DNA from: Antitrichia curtipendula
Taxonomy: Eukaryota > Streptophyta > Bryopsida > Hypnales > Leucodontaceae
Length of the DNA stretch: 64,000 nucleotides
Direction: 5' to 3'
Assembly: GCA_951230915.1 (NCBI GenBank)
Contig: OX579635.1
Span: 49,166,001 to 49,230,000, forward strand
Part shown: piece after piece, positions 1 to 11,945 of the stretch
How positions within the stretch are numbered: position 1 is the first letter of the stretch
How the letters are laid out: each line of letters starts with the position of its first letter
Translations under genes and position numbers: made by a program
The notes under the pieces: model-generated
Databases searched by the model: none
What the model was told of the DNA's origin: nothing
Seen by the model: only the letters and a program-made list of their open reading frames with translations

Positions 1-2560
1 AACTTTATTTGTGTAATGGGGTCCTACGAGGGTTTGGGATTGAAATGGAATACTAGTTCCCTTATTTTCTAAATCAAGTGGAACGGTATTTTATTGTAAT
101 GGGTCTATGTAAATATGGATTGGGATTGAAAATTTTATATGAACTAGTATCCAAGTTGTATTGAATTCAAGCATTCTACTAGAAAACATTATTTGTGTAA
201 TGGGATCCTACGAGGGTTTGGGATTGAAATGAAATAGAAGTTCCCTTATTTTCTAATTCAAGTGGAACGGTATTTTATTGAAATGAGGGTATGTAAATAT
301 GGATTGGGATTGAAAATTTTAAATGAAATAGTATCCAAGTTGTTTTGAAATCAAGCATTCCACTAGAAAACTTTATTTGTGTAATGGGATCCTACGAGGG
401 TTTGGGATTGAAATGAAATACTAGTTACCTTATTTTCTAATTCAAGTGGAACGGTATTTTATTGTAATGGGGATATGTAAAGATAGGTTGGGATTGAAAA
501 TTTTAAATGAAATAGTATTCAAGTTGTTTTGAATTCAAGCATTGCACTAGAAAACTTTATTTGTGTAATGGGGTCCTACGTGGGTTTGGGATTGAAATGG
601 AATACTAGTTCCCTTATTTTCTAAATCAAGTGGAACGGTATTTTATTGTAATGGGTCTATGTAAATATGGATTGGGATTGAAAATTTTATATGAACTAGT
701 ATCCAAGTTGTATTGAATTCAAGCATTCTACTAGAAAACATTATTTGTGTAATGGGATCCTACTAGGGTTTGGGATTGAAATGAAATAGAAGTTCCCTTA
801 TTTTCTAATTCAAGTGGAACGGTATTTTATTGTAGTGGGGATATGTAAATATGGGTTGGGATTGATAATTTTAAATGAAATAGTATCCAAGTTGTTTTGA
901 ATTCAAGCATTTCACTAGAAAACTTTATTTGTGTAATGGGATCCTACGAGGGTTTGGGATTGAAATGGAATACTAGTTCCCTTATTTTCTAATTCAAGTG
1001 GAACGGTATTTTATTGTAATGGGTCTATGTAAATATGGATTGGGATTGAAAATTTTATATGAACTAGTATCCAAGTTGTTTTGAATTCAAGCATTGCACT
1101 AGAAAACTTTATTTGTGTAATGGGATCCTACGAGGGTTTGGGATTGAAATGGAATACTAGTTCCCTTATTTTCTAATTCAAGTGGAACGGTATTTTATTG
1201 TAATGGGTCTATGTAAATATGGATTGGGATTGAAAATTTTATATGAACTAGTATCCAAGTTGTATTGAATTCAAGCATTCTACTAGAAAACATTATTTGT
1301 GTAATGGGATCCTACGAGGGTTTGGGATTGAAATGAAATAGAAGTTCCCTTATTTTCTAATTCAAGTGGAACGGTATTTTATTGTAGTGGGGATATGTAA
1401 ATATGGGTTGGGATTGATAATTTTAAATGAAATAGTATCCAAGTTGTTTTGAATTCAAGCATTTCACTAGAAAACTTTATTTGTGTAATGGGATCCTACG
1501 AGGGTTTAAGATTGAAATGGAATACTAGTTCCCTTATTTTCTAATTCAAGTGGAACGGTATTTTATTGTAATGGGTCTATGTAAATATGGATTGGGATTG
1601 AAAATTTTATATGAACTAGTATCCAAGTTGTTTTGAATTCAAGCATTGCACTAGAAAACTTTATTTGTGTAATGGGATCCTACGAGGGTTTGGGATTGAA
1701 ATGGAATACTAGTTCCCTTATTTTCTAATTCAAGTGGAACGGTATTTTATTGTAATGGGTCTATGTAAATATGGATTGGGATTGAAAATTTTATATGAAC
1801 TAGTATCCAAGTTGTATTGAATTCAAGCATTCCACTAGAAAACATTATTTGTGTAATGGGATCCTACGAGGGTTTGGGATTGAAATGAAATAGAAGTTCC
1901 CTTATTTTCTAATTCAAGTGGAACGGTATTTTATTGTAGTGGGGATATGTAAATATGGGTTGGGATTGAAAATTTTAAATGAAATAGTATCCAAGTTGTA
2001 TTGAATTCAAGCATTCCACTAGAAAACTTTATTTGTGTAATGGGATCCTACGAGGGTTTGGGATTGAAATGAAATAGAAGTTCCCTTATTATGTAATTCA
2101 AGTGGAACGGTATTTTATTGTAGTGGGGATATGTAAATATGGGTTGGGATTGAAAATTTCAAATGAAATAGTATCCAAGTTGTTTTGAGTTCAAGCATTC
2201 CACTAGAAAACTTTATTTGTGTAATGGGATCCTACGAGGGTTTGGGATTGAAATGAAATACTAGTTCCCTTATTTTCTAATTCAAGTGGGACGGTATTTT
2301 ATTGTAATGGGTCTATGTAAATATGGATTGGGATTGAAAATTTTATATGAACTAGTATCCAAGTTGTATTGAATTCAAGCATTCCACTAGAAAACATTAT
2401 TCGTGTAATGGGATCCTACGAGGGTTTGGGATTGAAATGAAATAGAAGTTCCCTTATTTTCTAATTCAAGTGGAACGGTATTTTATTGTAGTGGGGATAT
2501 GTAAATATGGGTTGGAATTGAAAATTTTAAATGAAATAGTATACCGGTGTATTGAATTCA
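1..2560. repeat. Trimeric higher-order repeat (3 x 184 = 552 bp) in the satellite
   Basis: A diagnostic monomer variant (gcatt-c/t-ACTAGAAAACATT, preceded by 'gaactagtatccaagttgtatt') returns at 171, 723, 1275, 1827 and 2379, exactly 552 bp apart each time. The intervening monomers also alternate in fixed order, so the array expanded here as three-monomer blocks rather than single units. The register breaks near 3114, where the variant appears 735 bp after the previous copy. Confidence 0.85.
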
Positions 2561-4800
2561 AGCATTCCACTAGAAAACTTTATTTGTGTAATGGAATCCT
2601 ACGAGGGTTTGGGATTGAAATGAAATAGAAGTTCCCTTATTTTCTAATTCAAGTGGAACGGTATTTTATTGTAGTGGGGATATGTAAATATAGGTTGGGA
2701 TTGAAAATTTTAAATGAAATAGTATCCAAGTTGTTTTGAATTCAAGCAATCCACTAGAAAACTTTATTTGTGTAATGGGATCCTACGAGGGTTTGGGATT
2801 GAAATGAAATAGAAGTTCCCTTATTTTCTAATTCAAGTGGAACGGTATTTTATTGTAGTGGGGATATGTAAATATGGGTTGGGATTGATAATTTTAAATG
2901 AAATAGTATCCAAGTTGTTTTGAATTCAAGCATTGCACTAGAAAACTTTATTTGTGTAATGGGATCCTACGAGGGTTTGGGATTGAAATGGAATACTAGT
3001 TCCCTTATTTTCTAATTCAAGTGGAACGGTATTTTATTGTAATGGGTCTATGTAAATATGGATTGGGATTGAAAATTTTATATGAAATAGTATACAAGTT
3101 TTTTTGAATTCAAGCATTCCACTAGAAAACATTATTTGTGTAATGGGATCCTACGAGGGTTTGGGATTGAAATGAAATAGAAGTTCCCTTATTTTCTAAT
3201 TCAAGTGGAACGGTATTTTATTGTAGTGGGGATATGTAAATATGGGTTGGAATTGAAAATTTTAAATGAAATAGTATACAGTTGTATTGAATTCAAGCAT
3301 TGCACTAGAAAACTTTATTTGTGTAATGGGATCCTACGAGGGTTTGGGATTGAAATGAAATACTAGTTCCCTTATTTTCTAATTCAAGTGGAACGGTATT
3401 TTATTGTAATTGGGATATGTAAATATGGATTGGGATTGAAAATTTTATATGAACTAGTATCCAAGTTGTATTGAATTCAAGCATTCCACTAGAAAACTTT
3501 ATTTGTGTAATGGGATCCTACGAGGGTTTGGGATTGAAATGAAATAGGAGTTCCCTTATTTTCTAATTCAAGTGGAACGGTATTTTATTGTAGTGGGGAT
3601 ATGTAAATATGGGTTGGAATTGAAAATTTTAAATGAAATAGTATACAGTTGTATTGAATTCAAGCATTCCACTAGAAAACTTTATTTGTGTAATGGGATC
3701 CTACGAGGGTTTGGGATTGAAATGGAATACTAGTTCCCTTATTTTTTAATTCAAGTGGAACGGTATTTTATTGTAATGGGGATATGTAAATATGGATTGG
3801 TATTGAAAATTTTAAATGAAATAGTATCCAAGTTGTTTTGAATTCAAGCATTCCACTAGAAAATTTTATTTGTGTAATGGGATCGTACGAGGGTTTGCGA
3901 TTGAAGTGAAATACTAGTTCTTTTATTTTCTAATTCAAGTGGAACAGTATTTTTTTGTAATGGGGATATGTAAATATAGGTTGGGATTGAAAATTTCAAA
4001 TGCAATAGTATCCAAGTTGTTTTGAGTTCAAGCATTCCACTAGAAAACTTTATTTGTGTAATGGGATCCTACGAGGGTTTGGGATTGAAATGAAATTCTA
4101 GTTATCTTATTTTCTAATTCAAGTGGAATGGTATTTTATTGTAATGGGGATATGTAAATGTAGGTTGGGATTGAAAATTTCAAATGAAATAGTATCCAAG
4201 TTGTTTTGAATTCAAGCATTCCACTAGGAAACTTTATTTGTGTAATGGGATCCTACGAGGGTTTGGGATTGAAATGAAATACTAGTTCCCTTATTTTCTA
4301 ATTCAAGTGGAACGGTATTTTATTATAATGGGTCTATGTAAATATGTGTTGGGATTGGAAATTTTAAATGAAATAATATCCAAGTTGTTTTGAGTTCAAG
4401 CATTCCACTAGAAAACTTTATTTGTGTAATGGGATCCTACGAGGGTTTGGGATTGAAATGAAATACTAGTTCCCTTATTTTCTAATTCAAGTGGAACGGT
4501 ATTTTATTGTAGTGGGGATATGTAAATATGGATTAAGATTGAAAATTTTAAATGAAATAGTATACAAGTTTTTTTGAATTCAAGCATTCCACTAGAAAAC
4601 TTTATTTGTGTAATGGGATCCTACGAGGGTTTGGAATTGAAATGAAATACTAGTTCCCTTATTTTCTAATTCAAGTGGAACGGTATTTTATTGTAATGGG
4701 GATATGTAAATATGGATTGGTATTGAAAATTTTAAATGAATTAGTATCCAAGTTGTTTTGAATTCAAGCATTCCACTAGAAAACTTTATTTGTGTAATGG

Positions 4801-6272
4801 GATCGTACGAGGGTTTGCGATTGAAGTGAAATACTAGTTCCCTTATTTTCTAATTCAAGTGGAACAGTATTTTTTTGTAATGGGGATATGTAAATATAGG
4901 TTGGGATTGAAAATTTCAAATGCAATAGTATCCAAGTTGTTTTGAGTTCAAGCATTCCACTAGAAAAGTTTATTTGTGTAATGGGATCCTACGAGGGTTT
5001 GGGATTGAAATGAAATACTAGTTATCTTATTTTCTAATTCAAGTGGAATGGTATTTTATTGTAATGGGGATATGTAAATGTAGGTTGGGATAGAAAATTT
5101 CAAATGAAATAGTATCCAAGTTGTTTTGAGTTCAAGCATTTCACTAGAAAACTTTATTTGTGTAATGGGATCCTACGAGGGTTTGGGATTGAAATGAAAT
5201 ACTAGTTCCCTTATTTTCTAATTCAAGTGGAACGGTATTTTATTGTAATGGGGATATGTAAATATGTGTTGGGATTGGAAATTTTAAATGAAATAGTATC
5301 CAAGTTGTTTTGAGTTCAAGCATTCCACTAGAAAACTTTATTTGTGTAATGGGATCCTACGAGGGTTTGTAATTGAAATGAAATACTAGTTCCCTTATTT
5401 TCTAATTCAAGTGGAACGGTATTTTATTGTAGTGGGGATATGTAAATATAGGTTGGGATTGAAAATTTCAAATGAAATAGTATACAAGTTTTTTTGAATT
5501 CAAGCATTCCACTAGAAAATTTTATTTGTGTAATGGGATCGTACGAGGGTTTGCGATTGAAGTGAAATACTAGTTCCCTTATTTTCTAATTCAAGTGGAA
5601 CAGTATTTTTTTGTAATGGGGATATGTAAATATAGGTTGGGATTGAAAATTTCAAATGCAATAGTATCCAAGTTGTTTTGAGTTCAAGCATTCCACTAGA
5701 AAACTTTATTTGTGTAATGGGATCCTACGAGGGTTTGGGATTGAAATGAAATACTAGTTATCTTATTTTCTAATTCAAGTGGAATGGTATTTTATTGTAA
5801 TGGGGATATGTAAATGTAGGTTGGGATAGAAAATTTCAAATGAAATAGTATCCAAGTTGTTTTGAGTTCAAGCATTTCACTAGAAAACTTTATTTGTGTA
5901 ATGGGATCCTACGAGGGTTTGGGATTGAAATGAAATACTAGTTCCCTTATTTTCTAATTCAAGTGGAACGGTATTTTATTGTAATGGGGATATGTAAATA
6001 TGTGTTGGGATTGGAAATTTTAAATGAAATAGTATCCAAGTTGTTTTGAGTTCAAGCATTCCACTAGAAAACTTTATTTGTGTAATGGGATCCTACGAGG
6101 GTTTGTAATTGAAATGAAATACTAGTTCCCTTATTTTCTAATTCAAGTGGAACGGTATTTTATTGTAGTGGGGATATGTAAATATAGGTTGGGATTGAAA
6201 ATTTCAAATGAAATAGTATACAAGTTTTTTTGAATTCAAGCATTCCACTAGAAAATTTTATTTGTGTAATGG
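4801..6272. repeat. Tetrameric higher-order repeat (4 x 184 = 736 bp), two near-identical copies
   Basis: The variant GATCGTACGAGGGTTTGCG occurs at 3881, 4801, 5537, 6273 and 6641, giving steps of 920, 736, 736 and 368 bp. The blocks starting at 4801 and 5537 agree monomer by monomer, including the rare words 'gaaaatttcaaatgcaatag' and 'gttgggatagaaaattt'. This block differs in composition from the trimer-based left part, so the array contains at least two amplification domains. Confidence 0.8.
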
Positions 6273-8700
6273 GATCGTACGAGGGTTTGCGATTGAAGTG
6301 AAATACTAGTTCCCTTATTTTCTAATTCAAGTGGAACAGTATTTTTTTGTAATGGGGATATGTAAATATAGGTTGGGATTGAAAATTTCAAATGCAATAG
6401 TATCCAAGTTGTTTTGAGTTCAAGCATTCCACTAGAAAACTTTATTTGTGTAATGGGATCCTACGAGGGTTTGGGATTGAAATGAAATACTAGTTATCTT
6501 ATTTTCTAATTCAAGTGGAATGGTATTTTATTGTAATGGGGATATGTAAATATGGATTGGTATTGAAAATTTTAAATGAAATAGTATCCAAGTTGTTTTG
6601 AAATCAAGCATTCCACTAGAAAATTTTATTTGTGTAATGGGATCGTACGAGGGTTTGCGATTGAAGTGAAATACTAGTTCCCTTATTTTCTAATTCAAGT
6701 GGAACAGTATTTTTTTGTAATGGGGATATGTAAATATAGGTTGGGATTGAAAATTTCAAATGCAATAGTATCTTAGTTGTTTTGAGTTCAAGCATTCCAC
6801 TGGAAAACTTTATTTGTGTAATGGGATCCTACGAGGGTTTGGGATTGAAATGAAATACTAGTTATCTTATTTTCTAATTCAAGTGGAATGGTATTTTATT
6901 GTAATGGGGATATGTAAATGTAGGTTGGGATAGAAAATTTCAAATGAAATAGTATCCAAGTTGTTTTGAGTTCAAGCATTTCACTAGAAAACTTTATTTG
7001 TGTAATGGGATCCTACGAGTGTTCGGGTTTGAAATGAAATACTAGTTCTCTTATTTTCTAATTCAAGTGGAATGGTATTTTATTGTAATGGGGATATGTA
7101 AATATAGGTTGGGATTGAAAATTTCAAATGAAATAGTATCCAAGTTGTTTTGAATTCAAGCATTCCACTAGAAAACTTTATTTGTGTAATGGGATCCTAC
7201 GAGGGTTTGTGATTGAAATGAAATACTAGTTCCCTTATTTTCTAATTCAAGTGGAACGGTATTTTATTATAATGGGGATATGTAAATATGGATTGGGATT
7301 GAGAATCTTATATGAAATAGTATCCAAGTTGTTTTGAATTCAAGCATTCCACTAGAAAGTTTTATTTGTGTAATGGGATCGTACGAGGGGTTGCGATTGA
7401 ACTGAAATACTAGTTCCCTTATTTTCTAATTCAAGTGGAACAGTATTTTTTTGTAATGGGGGTATGTAAATATGGGTTGGGATTGAAAATTTTAAATGAA
7501 ATAGTATTCAAGTTGTTTTGAATTCAAGCATTCCACTAGAAAATTTTATTTGTGTAATGGGATCGTACGAGGGGTTGCGATTGAAATGAAATAGAAGTTC
7601 CCTTATTTTCTAATTCAAGTGGAACGGTATTTTATTGTAGTGGGGATATGTAAATATGGATTGGGATTGAAAATTTTAAATGAAATAGTATCCAAGTTTT
7701 TTTGAATTCAAGCATTCCACTAGAAAACTTTATTTGTGTAATGGGATCCTACGTGGGTTTGGAATTGAAATGAAATACTAGTTCCCTTATTTTCTAATTC
7801 AAGTGGAACGGTATTTTATTGTAATGGGTCTATGTAAATATGGATTGGGGTTGAAAATTTTAAATGAAATAGTATCCAAGTTGTTTTGAATTCAAGCATT
7901 CCACTAGAAAACTTTATTTGTGTAATGGGATCGTACGAGGGTTTGCGATTGAAGTGAAATACTAGTTCCCTTATTTTCTAATTCAAGTGGAACAGTATTT
8001 TTTTGTAATGGGGATATGTAAATATAGGTTGGGATTGAAAATTTCAAATGAAATAGTATCCAAGTTGTTTTGAGTTCAAGCATTCCACTAGAAAACTTTA
8101 TTTGTGTAATGGGATCCTACGAGGGTTTGGGATTGAAATGAAATACTAGTTCCCTTATTTTCTAATTCAAGTGGAATGGTATTTTATTGTAATGGGGATA
8201 TGTAAATGTAAGTTGGGATAGAAAATTTCAAATGAAATAGTATCCAAGTTGTTTTGAGTTCAAGCATTTCACTAGAAAACTTTATTTGTGTAATGGGATC
8301 CTACGAGTGTTTGGGTTTGAAATGAAATACTAGTTCTCTTATTTTCTAATTCAAGTGGAATGGTATTTTATTTTAATGGGGATATGTAAATATAGGTTGG
8401 GATTGAAAATTTTAAATGAAATAGTATCCAAGTTGTTTTGAATTCAAGCATTCCACTAGAAAATTTTATTTGTGTAATGGGATCCTAAGAGGGTTTGCGA
8501 TTGAAGTGAAATACTAGTTCCCTTATTTTCTAATTCAAGTGGAACAGTATTTTTTTGTAATGGGGATATGTAAATATAGGTTGGGATTGAAAATTTCAAA
8601 TGAAATAGTATCCAAGTTGTTTTGAATTCAAGCATTCCACTAGAAAATTTTATTTGTGTAATGGGATCCTACGAGGGTTTGGGATTGAAATGAAATACTA

Positions 8701-11530
8701 GTTACCTTATTTTCTAATTCAAGTGGAACGGTATTTTATTTTAACGGGTGTATGTAAATATGGGTTGGGATTGAAAATTTTAAATGAAATAGTATCCAAG
8801 TTGTTTTGAGTTCAAGCATTCCACTAGAAAACTTTATTTGTGTAATGGGATCCTACGTGGGTTTGGGATTGAAATGAAATACAAGTTCCCTTATTTTCTA
8901 ATTCAAGTGGACCGGTATTTTATTGTAGTGGGGATATGTAAATATGGGTTGGGATTGAAAATTTTAAATGAAATAGTATCCAAGTTGTTTTGAGTTGAAG
9001 CATTCCACTAAAAAAATTTATTTTTGTAATGGGATCTTATGAGTGTTTTGGGTTTGAAATGAAATACTAGTTCCCTTATTTTCTAACTCAAGTGGAATAG
9101 TATTTTATTGTAATGGGGATATGTAAATATAGGTTGGGATTGAAAGTTTTATATGAAATAGTATACCAGTTTTTTTGAATTCAAGCATTCCACTAGAAAA
9201 CTTTGTTTGTGTAATGGGATCCTACGAGGGTTTGGAATTGAAATGAAATACTAGTTCCCTTATTTTCTAATTCAAGTGGAACGGTATTTTATTGTAATGG
9301 GGATATGTTAATATGGATTGAGATTGAAAATTTTAAATGAAATAGTATCCAAGTTGTTTTGAATTCAAGCATTCCACTAGAAAATTTTATTTGTGTAATG
9401 GGATCCTACGAGGGTTTGCGATTGAAATGAAATACTAGTTCCCTTGTTTTCTAATTCAAGTGGAATGGTATTTTATTGTAACGGGGATATGTAAATATGG
9501 ATTGGGATTGAAAATTTTAAATGAAATAGTATCCAAGTTGTTTTAAATTCAAGCATTCCACTAGAAAATTTTATTTGTGTAATGGGATCCTACGAGGGTT
9601 TGAGATTGAAATGAAATACTAGTTCCCTTGTTTTCTAATTGACGTGGGATAGTATTTATTGTATTGGGGGTATGTAAATATATAGGTTGGGATTGAAAAT
9701 TTTAAATGAAATAGTATCCAAGTTGTTTTAAATTCAAGCATTCCACTAGAAAACTTTATTTGTGTAATGGGATCCTACGAGGGTTTGGGTTTGAAATGAA
9801 ATACTAGTTCCATTATTTTCTAAATCAAGTGGAACGGTATTTTATTGTAGTGGGGATATGTAAATATGGATTGGGATTGAAAATTTTAATTGAAATAGTA
9901 TCCAAGTTTTTTTGAATTCAAGCATTGCACTAGAAAACTTTATTTGTGTAATGGGATCCTACGAGGGTTTGGGATTGAAATGGAATACTAGTTCCCTTAT
10001 TTTCTAATTCAAGTGGAACGGTATTTTATTGTAATGGGTCTATGTAAATATGGATTGGGATTGAAAATTTTAAATGAAATAGTATCCAAGTTGTTTTGAA
10101 ATCAAGCATTCCACTAGAAAACTTTATTTGTGTAATGGGATCCTACGAGGGTTTGGGTTTGAAATGAAATACTAGTTCCATTATTTTCTAAATCAAGTGG
10201 AACGGTATTTTATTGTAGTGGGGATATGTAAATATGGATTGGGATTGAAAATTTTAATTGAAATAGTATACAAGTTTTTTTGAATTCAAGCATTCCACTA
10301 GAAAACTTTATTTGTGTAATGGGATCCTACGAGGGTTTGGAATTGAAATGAAATACTAGTTCCCTTATTTTCTAATTCAAGTGGAACGGTATTTTATTGT
10401 AATGGGGATATGTAAATATGGATTGGGATTGAAAATTTTAAATGAAATAGTATCCAAGTTGTTTTGAATTCAAGCATTCCACTAGAAAATTTTATTTGTG
10501 TAATGGGATCGTACGAGGGTTTGCGATTGAAGTGAAATACTAGTTCCCTTATTTTCTAATTCAAGTGGAATGGTATTTTTTTGTAATGGGGATATGTAAA
10601 TATAGTTTGGGATTGAAAATTTCAAATGAAATAGTATCCAAGTTGTTTTGAATTCAAGCATTCCACTAGAAAATTTTATTTGTGTAATGGGATCCTACGA
10701 GGGTTTGGGATTGAAATGAAATACTAGTTACCTTATTTTCTAATTCAAGTGGAACGGTATTTTATTTTAACGGGTCTATGTAAATATGGGTTGGGATTGA
10801 AAATTTTAAATGAAATAGTATCCAAGTTGTTTTGAGTTCAAGCATTCCACTAGAAAACATTATTTGTGTAATGGGATCCTACGAGGGTTTGGGATTGAAA
10901 TGAAATACAAGTTCCCTTATTTTCTAATTCAAGTGGAACGGTATTTTATTGTAGTGGGGATATGTAAATATGGGTTGGGATTGAAAATTTTAAATGAAAT
11001 AGTATCCAAGTTGTTTTGAGTTGAAGCATTCCACTAAAAAAATTTATTTGTGTAATGGGACTAATGAGTGTTTTGGGTTTGAAATGAAATACTAGTTCCC
11101 TTATTTTCTAACTCAAGTGGAATAGTATTTTATTGTAATGGGGATATGTAAATATAGGTTGGGATTGAAAGTTTTATATGAAATAGTATACAAGTTTTTT
11201 TGAATTCAAGCATTCCACTAGAAAACTTTATTTGTGTAATGGGATCCTACGAGGGTTTGGAATTGAAATGAAATACTAGTTCCCTTATTTTCTAATTCAA
11301 GTGGAACGGTATTTTATTGTAATGGGGATATGTTAATATGGATTGGGATTGAAAATTTTAAATGAAATAGTATCCAAGTTGTTTTGAATTCAAGCATTCC
11401 ACTAGAAAATTTTATTTGTGTAATGGGATCCTACGAGGGTTTGCGATTGAAATGAAATACTAGTTCCCTTGTTTTCTAATTGACGTGGGATAGTATTTAT
11501 TGTAATGGGGGTATGTAAATATATAGGTTG
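8701..11530. repeat. ~2-kb segmental duplication inside the satellite
   Basis: Private variants appear in the same order twice: 'gttaccttattttc...ttttaacggg' at 8701 and 10728, the A-rich 'cactaaaaaaattta' near 9007 and 11033, and the divergent 'gacgtgggatagtattta' at 9641 and 11482. Offsets are about 2027, 2026 and 1841 bp, that is 11, 11 and 10 monomers. The second copy has therefore lost one monomer between the last two markers. Confidence 0.75.
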
Positions 11531-11945
11531 GGATTGAAAATTTTAAATGAAATAGTATCCAAGTTGTTTTAAATTCAAGCATTCCACTAGAAAACTTTAT
11601 TTGTGTAATGGGATCCTACGAGGATTTGGGTTTGAAATGAAATACTAGTTCCATTATTTTCTAAATGAAGTGGAACGGTATTTTATTGTAATGGGGTTAT
11701 GTAAATATGGATTGGGATTGAAAATTTTATATGAAATAGTATCCAAGTTGTTTTGAATTCAAGCATTCCACTAGAAAATTTTATTTTTGTAATGGGCTCC
11801 TACGAGGGTTTGGGACTGAAATGAAATACTTGTTCCCTTATTTTCTAATTCAAGTGGAACGGTATTTTATTGTAATGGGGATATGTAAATATGGGTTGGG
11901 ATTGAAAATTCTAAATGAAATAGTATCCAACTTGGTTTGAATTCA

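Larger units (their letters stand above)
1..11945. repeat. Satellite DNA array, ~184-bp monomer, ~65 copies
   Basis: The whole stretch is a head-to-tail array. The word GCATT in 'tcaagcattccactag' recurs at 171, 355, 539, 723 and so on, giving a 184-bp step. Each monomer carries a BamHI-like GGGATCC, two GGGATTGAAA words, and 'aattcaagtggaacgg'. Monomers differ by a few percent, for example gatcCTAC versus gatcGTAC, or CTAGTTCCC versus GAAGTTCCC. The array is AT-rich, has no long ORF, and stops abruptly near 11945 at 'caagccgtccaaaac'. The left end lies outside the window. A monomer close to nucleosome length is typical of plant centromeric or heterochromatic satellites, but nothing here proves a centromeric role. 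Confidence 0.97.

Noticed and set aside
1..11945. Origin of the satellite from a CACTA element, because each monomer contains CACTAGAAAAC, resembling CACTA ends
   Set aside because: Similarity is limited to about 10 bp of a low-complexity word, and no inverted partner or target duplication exists.
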